Shown here one piece after another: positions 1-6,014 of a stretch of DNA of 7,641 nt. The position numbers and the translations under genes are program-made. This DNA is from Bacteroidales bacterium (GTDB lineage: Bacteria; Bacteroidota; Bacteroidia; Bacteroidales; UBA12077): assembly GCA_030600865.1 (NCBI GenBank), contig JAUVUS010000109.1, positions 1 through 7,641 on the forward strand, read 5' to 3'. The first letter of the stretch is position 1. Each line of letters begins with the position of its first letter. The notes below the pieces were generated by a model that ran no database searches, was not told where the DNA came from, and worked only from the letters and a program-made list of their open reading frames with translations.

Positions 1-1
1 G

Positions 2-54
2 AATTGATTATTAAGCCTTTTCAGTTTTTATTAACTTACTGTTAATAATCAATT
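2..54. repeat. Perfect 13-bp inverted repeat, 27-nt loop
   Basis: AATTGATTATTAA at 2-14 is the exact reverse complement of TTAATAATCAATT at 42-54. Inside it and overlapping the right arm is a second palindrome, TTATTAAC-TTACT-GTTAATAA (28-48). The two structures are mutually exclusive as hairpins. It could be an AT-rich transcription terminator of a gene left of the window, or an operator. No G/C-rich stem followed by a T-run is present, so a classical intrinsic terminator is not well supported. AT-rich sequence makes such repeats more likely by chance. Confidence 0.5.
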
Positions 55-169
55 ATATTAATAAAAACTTGCTATTTATTATACAATTAATGTTGAAATA
101 TTGTTCAATAATTAGCCGTTAAAACTAAAAAAATATTTTTGATTTTAATTAAATTTTTATATATAGAAT

Positions 170-269
170 ATGTTAATTACTAATCAAAATAAAAGTTTTT
201 AAATTTTATTGACTTTAATTAACATTCAATTAACATTCAATTAACATAAGAACACCAAGTAATTAACAT
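170..269. repeat. 12-bp inverted repeat flanking the iteron array
   Basis: ATGTTAATTACT at 170-181 is the exact reverse complement of AGTAATTAACAT at 258-269, with 76 nt between. The right arm contains the last AATTAACAT copy of the periodic array, so the left arm is in effect the same element in inverted orientation. This layout would suit cooperative binding or DNA looping by a dimeric regulator, but that is inference. Confidence 0.45.
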
Positions 270-270
270 T
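217..270. repeat. 11-bp periodic array of AATTAACATT
   Basis: AATTAACATTC occurs in tandem at 217-227 and 228-238, followed by AATTAACAT at 239-247. After one skipped period, AATTAACATT recurs at 261-270. The starts at 217, 228, 239 and 261 are all multiples of 11 bp apart, close to one helical turn, so every copy would face the same side of the DNA. The array lies about 210 bp upstream of rpiB. It resembles iteron-like protein-binding sites. No adjacent replication gene is visible, so an origin is not claimed. Confidence 0.6.
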
Positions 271-398
271 ATGTATAGATTTTAATAAAATTACTTACTT
301 AATTAATAATTAGAATAATAAATAACTGTTGTTAAAATTATAATTTACTTATAAAGTAATTACAGGCTTAATTTCAACTGATTATATTCAATCTATTA

Positions 399-427
399 TT
401 GACAAAAATCTTCATGAAAATTATAAA
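399..427 (+). promoter_or_regulatory. Sigma70-like promoter upstream of rpiB
   Basis: TTGACA (399-404) is a perfect -35 hexamer, followed by a 17-nt spacer and TATAAA (422-427), a five-of-six match to the -10 consensus. It would give a 5' leader of roughly 45 nt before rpiB. If the host is a Bacteroidetes member its primary sigma factor prefers a different consensus, so this match may be coincidental in AT-rich DNA. It competes with the TAnnTTTG element at 438-445. Confidence 0.3.
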
Positions 428-437
428 AGAAATTAGT

Positions 438-445
438 TAAATTTG
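438..445 (+). promoter_or_regulatory. Bacteroidetes-type -7 box (TAAATTTG) for rpiB
   Basis: TAAATTTG fits the TAnnTTTG -7 consensus known from Bacteroidetes and lies 33 nt before the rpiB start, a normal distance. No clear TTG -33 element is seen at the expected spacing, which lowers confidence. An ATTAAC element (450-455) sits right at the predicted transcription start and could act as an operator. Confidence 0.35.
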
Positions 446-478
446 AGAGATTAACTTAGAATAAATTAAATATATATT

Positions 479-919
479 ATGACAAAAATTTCTATTGGTA
501 TTGCTTGTGATCATGCTGGATATGATTTTAAAGAAAAGTTAAAAAATGAATTAGAAAAAGAAGGATATAAAATTAAAGATTATGGAACTTATTCTAATGA
601 AAGTACCGACTATCCTGATTATGCTCATCCATTAGCAAATGCAATAGAAAAAGGAAAACATAAATTTGGAATTACTTTATGTGGTAGTGGTAATGGAATA
701 AATATGACTTCAAATAAACATCAGGGTGTAAGAGCTGCTCTTTGTTGGAATGTAGAGATTTCTGAATTAGCAAGATTACATAATGATGCTAATATTTGTT
801 CATTACCAGCACGTTTTATTGATTATAATTTAGCAAAAGACATAGTAAGTAAATTTTTAAGTACTAAATTTGAAGGAGGAAGGCATAAAAAAAGAATTGA
901 AAAAATACCAATTAATTAA
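479..919 (+). CDS. rpiB: Ribose-5-phosphate isomerase B (RpiB/LacAB family)
   Basis: Cytosolic enzyme that interconverts ribose 5-phosphate and ribulose 5-phosphate in the non-oxidative pentose phosphate pathway. At 146 residues it has the normal full length. Family hallmarks are visible: the N-terminal GIACDHAGY with Asp11-His12, the LCGSGNG loop at 67-73 with Cys68 as expected catalytic base, HNDAN at 101-105, Arg112, and the C-terminal FEGGRHKKRI segment whose basic residues bind substrate phosphate. The start was chosen because the first strand (KISIGIACDHAG) begins directly after it. No Shine-Dalgarno is seen, only AT-rich sequence, as is usual in Bacteroidetes. The regulator gene follows after 11 nt, so the two are probably co-transcribed. 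Related RpiB-fold enzymes isomerise allose or galactose 6-phosphates, but the CGSGNG form with conserved Cys favours RpiB. Confidence 0.95.
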   Translation: MTKISIGIACDHAGYDFKEKLKNELEKEGYKIKDYGTYSNESTDYPDYAHPLANAIEKGKHKFGITLCGSGNGINMTSNKHQGVRAALCWNVEISELARLHNDANICSLPARFIDYNLAKDIVSKFLSTKFEGGRHKKRIEKIPIN

Positions 920-930
920 TATATAGCATT

Positions 931-1374
931 ATGTTATCAAATACATGCAAATATGCAGTCAGAGCAGTAATTTATATTGCGCTTACCAGCGAAGAAAAAA
1001 GAAAAATTGGAATAAAAGAAGTTTCAAAGGAACTTAACATTCCAACACCATTTTTAGGAAAAATACTACAGACACTTGCAAAAAACAAAATGTTATTGTC
1101 TACCAAAGGACCAAATGGTGGATTTTCATTAGCTCGTCCGGCTAAAGAAATTACATTATTAAATATTATTGAAATTATTGATGGTTTAGATTTGTTTAAT
1201 GATTGTCTTATTGGATTAAGGACTTGTTCGGCAACTGCACATAATGATGTTCAGTGTCCTATTCATCATAAATATTGGCCAATAAGTAAACAAATATATG
1301 ATTTGTTTAATACAGAAACCATAGAAAGCTTAGCTGATGAAATTAATGCATCAGATGGTAAAATAGGATTATAA
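931..1374 (+). CDS. Rrf2-family transcriptional regulator with Cys/His cluster
   Basis: Small winged-helix DNA-binding regulator of 147 residues, the usual Rrf2 size. The N-terminus (LSNTCKYAVRAVIYIAL) is the typical first helix, IGIKEVSKELNIPTPFLGKILQTL (about 26-49) is the helix-turn-helix, and STKGPNGGFSLARP (57-70) is the wing. A later segment carries Cys92, Cys99, Cys109 and His112/His113, in the place where IscR, NsrR and RsrR bind an Fe-S cluster, so redox, iron or NO sensing is likely. The intervals here (six and nine residues) are longer than the five and five of IscR. The target genes cannot be read from the sequence; autoregulation of the rpiB unit through the upstream repeats is possible. 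The 3' end overlaps the convergent VanZ-like gene by 6 bp. The subtype is uncertain, so no gene symbol is given. Confidence 0.9.
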   Translation: MLSNTCKYAVRAVIYIALTSEEKRKIGIKEVSKELNIPTPFLGKILQTLAKNKMLLSTKGPNGGFSLARPAKEITLLNIIEIIDGLDLFNDCLIGLRTCSATAHNDVQCPIHHKYWPISKQIYDLFNTETIESLADEINASDGKIGL

Positions 1375-1752
1375 ATATTTTATTAAATCAAGTTTTTGAA
1401 GAAAAGGAAAAATTAATATACCCAATATACAACCTAAAGTATTTGCCATAACGTCAAATAATTCTGCTGATCGATCACTGGTAAAATAAAATTGAAAAAC
1501 TTCCATTATAAGGCCATAAGATATAACCAAAATTAATGTTATAAGTGTTTGTTGTTTTTTATTTAATGTAATCCGGAATAAAGATGATTGAAAAGAAACA
1601 CTTAATAAAAAATAAAATGTGAGATGAATAAATTTATCAATATTATTAATTTGAAAAAACCCTACTTTATTTAAGTTACTTCCGGAGGTTACACTACCAT
1701 AAAAAATTATTAGTGCTAATATTATGGGTTTCCAAAACTTTAAAATTTTCAT
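1369..1752 (-). CDS. VanZ-like family small membrane protein
   Basis: Predicted inner-membrane protein of 127 residues with about four hydrophobic segments (roughly 7-21, 40-56, 69-87 and 104-118). It has the VanZ-like signature: DKFIHLTFYFLLS (39-51), then Glu84, Gln87 and, after an aromatic stretch, Arg94, Asp100, Asn104 and Gly107 (pattern E..Q......R.....D...N..G). VanZ itself gives low-level teicoplanin resistance in enterococci, but most family members, including short Bacteroidetes ones like this, have no established function, and a resistance role should not be assumed. It is divergent from the large glycosyltransferase gene, sharing a 91-bp promoter region, and convergent with the Rrf2 gene. 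The start directly precedes a Lys-rich N-terminus and the first membrane helix. No strong Shine-Dalgarno is seen. Confidence 0.85.
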   Translation of the reverse strand: MKILKFWKPIILALIIFYGSVTSGSNLNKVGFFQINNIDKFIHLTFYFLLSVSFQSSLFRITLNKKQQTLITLILVISYGLIMEVFQFYFTSDRSAELFDVMANTLGCILGILIFPFLQKLDLIKYL

Positions 1753-1774
1753 CTTTTATTTATTGTTATTAAAA

Positions 1775-1782
1775 CAAAGTTA
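1775..1782 (-). promoter_or_regulatory. Bacteroidetes-type -7 box for the VanZ-like gene
   Basis: Read on the minus strand this is TAACTTTG, matching TAnnTTTG, 22 nt before the start codon of the VanZ-like gene, which implies a very short leader. No TTG -33 element was found at the expected distance. It overlaps the first copy of the 13-bp direct repeat, so a protein binding that repeat would compete with polymerase here. Confidence 0.3.
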
Positions 1783-1841
1783 AAATTAAAACACCTCTTT
1801 CTTAATTTTTTTTCATAACTTATAAAACGTTAAAATTAAAA
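1779..1841 (+). repeat. 13-bp direct repeat in the divergent promoter region
   Basis: GTTAAAATTAAAA occurs at 1779-1791 and again at 1829-1841, exactly 50 bp apart. One copy overlaps the putative VanZ-like promoter and the other ends 2 nt before the ATG of the large glycosyltransferase gene. A run of eight T (1806-1813) lies between them. Low sequence complexity makes chance possible, but the placement at each end of the intergenic region would suit a shared regulator. Confidence 0.4.
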
Positions 1842-1843
1842 TT

Positions 1844-4800
1844 ATGAAAAATACAAATACAAAGATTAAAAATATAATAAAGCAATTAAAAAACGAAAAC
1901 ATTCAAACATGGTTTGATGTAGGATTATTTCTGGACCGAATTAAAGAGAATAGAAAAATACCACAAAGAAGATTTATAGGTTCTTATGATGATTTTAAAT
2001 CATATATGTGCAAGGGAGGTTTCGCTTTTTTAACATATCAATATTCAATTGATGGAGTTAGCATTGAAGTTGAAAAATACACTAAAATATTAAACAGAAA
2101 ATTTAATGGTTCAAATATCCATTATATTACAGGGAAATTTTATACGGAAGCAAAAAAACTTGTACCAAATTATGTTAAGAAATGCGAATTGCCAATTATT
2201 CAGGCTTTCGATGATTGGGATTTGTATGATGATTTCTTTTTTACAAAACTTGAACGTGGGAGTATAGAGTATAATAATTTAATAGGAAAGTTTTGGGATC
2301 AAACTATAAATATTGTTGAAGAACTGGGCGGTTATATTACTGATAATAAGATAGGTTTATTATATTTAATTAATGTATGTTCCAATCCGGGAAATGTTTC
2401 ATTAAGCATGGCGGTGGTTTTATTATCGGAACTATTAGGAATTCCGGTAATTAACAATAATCATGATTTTTACTGGGAGGGTGGAAATAGTGAAATAGAA
2501 AAAAAACAAAAAAACTTACCTGATGGTCCAAGAGATTTCTTTTTTAGAAATTCGCATGTAGGAGAATTCTTTTCAATAATAGAAGTATTATTTCCCTGGG
2601 AATCAAGAATATGGATTAATGTTAATATTAATAAGCAACAAACAGAACATTTAATAAAAATAAATGGTCACAATCCGGCCAATGTATTGGAAATTGGAAC
2701 CGCCGTTGATACCACAGAATATCAAGATACCTCAAAGCGGAAAAAGATTAATACTTTTCATCAGTTTGAACAAGTGTTAAGCAGATACTCAGATACTTTA
2801 ATCAGCTATTCGGCCAAAGATGTTATTGAAAACGATTTAGTGTCGCCGGAAAACCCCAGACCAATTTTAATAGGTGCAAAAAACACAAAACCACTGGTAA
2901 AATTTTTAAACGAGAATATTATATTTCTTCAGCCAACAAGAATAATTTCAAGAAAGAGAATAGAAATAGGATTTGAGTTAATTGAAAGATTATTTTTAGA
3001 AGAAGATTTTAACAGAAGATTTAAGGAAACAAAACATCTTAAATTAACAATCATTATAACAGGCCCTGTGGCGAGTGGGCATTTTGAGTATTTACGACGA
3101 TTAATTAGAAAATTTAAAGAATTGATTGATTCTTTGGAAGAAGATGTTCGAAATAAAGTCTTTTTAGCGTTTTTATTTAGTGAACTTGATAAACCAAAAT
3201 TCAAAAAGCATTTTGAAAATCCTGTTGGAATTCCGGAATTATATAATATTTCTTCGCTTATATTATTACCAAGCAAAACAGAGGGAAGGGGGCTTCCAAT
3301 AATAGAAGCAGCAGCTTGTGGAACACCAATCTTTTGTAGCAGATATTATCCTGAAAATGTTTATTCAGAAGTTATTGGAGAACATTTGCCTCATTCTGAC
3401 AGACTGAAGGTTATAGAATTTGATGGGAAAAACATTACAAAAAAGCATGTTAAGAAAATTATTGAAAGAGTATTTTACCCACATAAGTTTTCAGATGAAA
3501 TAGTTCATAATAAAAAAGTTGTTGATAAAAGATATAGTTTAGATGCCCTTAAAAATAATCTTGATGATATATGTTATCGAATGTATCGTCAATTTAAGTC
3601 TAATAGGAAAACAACAAATATTGTAAAAAGAGCCATTTTCGATTATAAAGAATTATGTAATTATACTAACGAAGATTTAAAAAAGATATTAAATACTGAA
3701 AATAGAGAATACTTACCGGGTTATGGACGAATGCGATTTATGATTTTATTGAAATCGCTAATAGATCCAAGTTACTTTAGAGTTGAAGAACAATTATTTC
3801 GTGGTATGGCTTTTAATTATGCAAAAGAACTAATAAATAGTAGGATAAATAACATTCCTGAAAAACAAAAAATCAAATTTTTTAACGCAATTGAAGGAAT
3901 ATTTTTGTATAAATCAGGAGAGGTTAAAATACGTCACGACCATTCTTTACCTTACCGACACCGAAATAAGGACAATTATCCGTATCAGGATTTTACAATT
4001 CAGGAATTAAGTGGATTAATTAACTATTTGTATCATTCTATTATAAATTCTAAAGAATACCCTAAAATAAATACTACTGCACACTTCTTTACGGATTTTG
4101 ATTTGGCTTTATCACAGCTAACTTCCAGTACATATTTAGGAATTGATGATAGAAAATTTTTAATAAAAAAATTACAAGCAAATTTACCTATAGCCTATTT
4201 CCCAGGAAAATATATCAAAAACGAACTGGAGTTTTTTGCTTTACAAGCGGTTCGATCCAGACTTGAACTAAGAATAGAAGAAGAATTAACCGAGGAAATA
4301 ATAGAAAAAAATGCTAATTATATATCACCTATATATATAATGGCAAGTAAAACAACAACAATTGAAAATTACAATAGTCAAAGCATCAAGAATTTTATTA
4401 TTGAGGGACAAGATGAAGAATTGAAATTACTATACAGATATAATATTTTACAGGTGATAGAAATAAATCAATTATGTATTGGAATTCATTTTAATCAACT
4501 AGGAGATGAAGGGCTTTCTAAATTAAAAAAAGTAAAAGAAGAAAATGGTTTCATAATTTCAAACCGACAAGAATCGTCAGTAATGACTGATATTATTGAT
4601 ATAGATAGATTTCATATCGGAAAAGTTGAGGACAAGCTTACTGAAGCAATAATGGGAATTCCATTAGATAGTGGGTTTATTCAATTTGTTCCGGCAGGTA
4701 TTCGCCCAACTTTAGCGTATCCAACACCAGTTCAAACAGCAAAAGATTTTAATAAGTATTTAAAAGGTAAGGAATTTAAAAAGGCAATTGAAGATTTTGG

Positions 4801-6010
4801 AGAAAAAGAAGTATATAAAAGACTAAAAACAGATGCTGAAACAAAAATGTCGCCAATAAAAAAAGTAATTGGTGATTTACTAAGTAAAGAAAATGTTTCA
4901 GAGGCAGTAAGTTACGAATATGTAAGCGGAGTTTATGATGATGGTATGCCGTGGAGTGGTGTTGTTGCAAAAGCAGATATGAAAAATCATAAGAACTGGG
5001 AATTTATAGCAGAATCAAGTAAAAAAACAAAAAGAGTAACAGATTTTGTAAAAAGTTTAAAAACAAATTCGGGGAAAACAGCAAAAATTGCCTGGAATGG
5101 AGGTTATATTCTTAATGCAGAGCTTGTTGGTAAGTTGGGACTTCCGGAATCATATATTGGTTCTCCTTTAGGATTGTTAATATCAGAAGGAAAAGTATTG
5201 AGTGCACCTCTTTTTAATAAACCAGCATTAATTTTTAAAAATGGTGTTGTTAATATCTCTCGGGTAAATTGTTCAAAAGGTATCATTGTTTCACGTGGAA
5301 CAGATGCCATCGAGCTTTCTGAAGATCAGTACAATACAAATCAGGATTCAAATAAATCTTGTTTTTATGATTTAATGTATGAAAATGAAGAAATTGTAGT
5401 TGAAAAAAGCCATGTAATCAGATTGGCTGGTAATATAATCAAGGATATTGTTGATGTGCCTGATAAACAAAACATTAAGATAATTCCTGTTGGTTTAACA
5501 TTGGTAATATCAAAGGAAAAATTTCCAAAATCATGGAAAATTAATGATGAACTTGAAATTAAGGTAAATGGATTAGAAAACATTAACTATGCTGTTGAAG
5601 CCGGACCAATGCTTATTGATAATGGTGAAATTATTCTGGATATGAAGAAGGAGGGATGGAAAACTCAAAATTCAATCAAAACACAAGCAGCGCGGTTAGA
5701 CTATACTGATATGCGAGGGCCAAAAATTGCGGCAGGAATAGACAATGAAGGAAATCTAATTGTGCTTACTATCAATGGAAGAATTAGAGAGTCGGTGGGA
5801 GCAACACATTTCGATATGGCAGAAATATTGAAAAAGTTCAATATTCAAAAGGCCATGGGTTTTGATCCTGGCGGAAGCAGTACTTTGGTTGTTAATGGGC
5901 AAACATTAAATATCTCACCATATAATAGTCGATATGAAGAAAATATTTATTCACTACCTCCAGAACCCAGGGCTGTTTCTAATGTAATAATGGGATATAT
6001 TAAAGATTGA
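1844..6010 (+). CDS. Large fusion: GT4-type glycosyltransferase + unknown middle + phosphodiester glycosidase (NAGPA) domain
   Basis: A 1388-residue protein in one uninterrupted frame. Residues about 20-585 look like a GT-B fold, GT4-type glycosyltransferase: an N-terminal half with a NNNHDFYWEGG motif (204-214), then QPTRIISRKRIE (363-374) with Arg366 and Lys371 placed to hold the nucleotide-sugar diphosphate, and LPSKTEGRGLPIIEAAACGTP (475-495) containing the EX7E pair Glu480/Glu488. Residues about 600-1015 match nothing I recognise. Residues about 1020-1385 match the phosphodiester glycosidase family (PF09992/DUF2233, as in the human mannose 6-phosphate uncovering enzyme): AWNGGYI (1083-1089), GSPLGLLISEGKV (1106-1118), VEAGPML (1251-1257), AARLDYTD (1282-1289), AAGIDNEGNL..INGR (1296-1313), GFDPGGSSTLVVNG (1339-1352, usually NLDGGGSST) and EPRAVSN (1374-1380). 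No signal peptide or membrane segment is seen, so it is probably cytoplasmic, unlike most of this hydrolase family. The GT motifs recall synthases of mannosylglucosylglycerate-type solutes, but donor, acceptor and product are unknown. hemW follows after 4 bp. Confidence 0.85.
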   Translation: MKNTNTKIKNIIKQLKNENIQTWFDVGLFLDRIKENRKIPQRRFIGSYDDFKSYMCKGGFAFLTYQYSIDGVSIEVEKYTKILNRKFNGSNIHYITGKFYTEAKKLVPNYVKKCELPIIQAFDDWDLYDDFFFTKLERGSIEYNNLIGKFWDQTINIVEELGGYITDNKIGLLYLINVCSNPGNVSLSMAVVLLSELLGIPVINNNHDFYWEGGNSEIEKKQKNLPDGPRDFFFRNSHVGEFFSIIEVLFPWESRIWINVNINKQQTEHLIKINGHNPANVLEIGTAVDTTEYQDTSKRKKINTFHQFEQVLSRYSDTLISYSAKDVIENDLVSPENPRPILIGAKNTKPLVKFLNENIIFLQPTRIISRKRIEIGFELIERLFLEEDFNRRFKETKHLKLTIIITGPVASGHFEYLRRLIRKFKELIDSLEEDVRNKVFLAFLFSELDKPKFKKHFENPVGIPELYNISSLILLPSKTEGRGLPIIEAAACGTPIFCSRYYPENVYSEVIGEHLPHSDRLKVIEFDGKNITKKHVKKIIERVFYPHKFSDEIVHNKKVVDKRYSLDALKNNLDDICYRMYRQFKSNRKTTNIVKRAIFDYKELCNYTNEDLKKILNTENREYLPGYGRMRFMILLKSLIDPSYFRVEEQLFRGMAFNYAKELINSRINNIPEKQKIKFFNAIEGIFLYKSGEVKIRHDHSLPYRHRNKDNYPYQDFTIQELSGLINYLYHSIINSKEYPKINTTAHFFTDFDLALSQLTSSTYLGIDDRKFLIKKLQANLPIAYFPGKYIKNELEFFALQAVRSRLELRIEEELTEEIIEKNANYISPIYIMASKTTTIENYNSQSIKNFIIEGQDEELKLLYRYNILQVIEINQLCIGIHFNQLGDEGLSKLKKVKEENGFIISNRQESSVMTDIIDIDRFHIGKVEDKLTEAIMGIPLDSGFIQFVPAGIRPTLAYPTPVQTAKDFNKYLKGKEFKKAIEDFGEKEVYKRLKTDAETKMSPIKKVIGDLLSKENVSEAVSYEYVSGVYDDGMPWSGVVAKADMKNHKNWEFIAESSKKTKRVTDFVKSLKTNSGKTAKIAWNGGYILNAELVGKLGLPESYIGSPLGLLISEGKVLSAPLFNKPALIFKNGVVNISRVNCSKGIIVSRGTDAIELSEDQYNTNQDSNKSCFYDLMYENEEIVVEKSHVIRLAGNIIKDIVDVPDKQNIKIIPVGLTLVISKEKFPKSWKINDELEIKVNGLENINYAVEAGPMLIDNGEIILDMKKEGWKTQNSIKTQAARLDYTDMRGPKIAAGIDNEGNLIVLTINGRIRESVGATHFDMAEILKKFNIQKAMGFDPGGSSTLVVNGQTLNISPYNSRYEENIYSLPPEPRAVSNVIMGYIKD

Positions 6011-6014
6011 TAAA

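Larger units (their letters stand above)
1..478. other. Gene-free AT-rich leader upstream of rpiB
   Basis: No credible coding region was found on either strand. By direct count G+C is about 15%, well below the flanking genes. It is not featureless: it holds a 13-bp inverted repeat at the left edge, a 12-bp inverted repeat flanking an 11-bp periodic array, and two promoter-like elements close to rpiB. The hexamer ATTAAC or its complement GTTAAT occurs eight times (30, 41, 172, 218, 229, 240, 262, 450), where roughly one would be expected at this base composition. The length and repeat content suggest a regulatory region, or a boundary with an unseen upstream gene. Confidence 0.7.

Noticed and set aside
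134..141. TATTTTTG, another match to the TAnnTTTG -7 box
   Set aside because: It is about 340 bp from the nearest gene, has no TTG at the -33 spacing, and such matches are expected by chance in this AT-rich leader.
217..270. Iteron-type replication origin
   Set aside because: The periodic repeats resemble iterons, but no rep or dnaA gene or DnaA box is visible, and the neighbours are metabolic and regulatory genes.
1369..1752. Glycopeptide resistance gene vanZ
   Set aside because: Only the broad VanZ-like fold signature is present and no other van genes are nearby; short Bacteroidetes members have no shown role in resistance.
2929..3276. A 115-codon minus-strand frame inside the large fusion gene
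   Set aside because: It is antisense to the conserved sugar-nucleotide-binding part of the GT domain, and its Ser/Asn/Leu-rich product shows no motif.
4776..5583. Three short minus-strand frames (4776-4970, 5104-5310, 5365-5583)
   Set aside because: All are antisense to the C-terminal part of the fusion, with low-complexity products and no start signals; they are shadows of the + strand coding.
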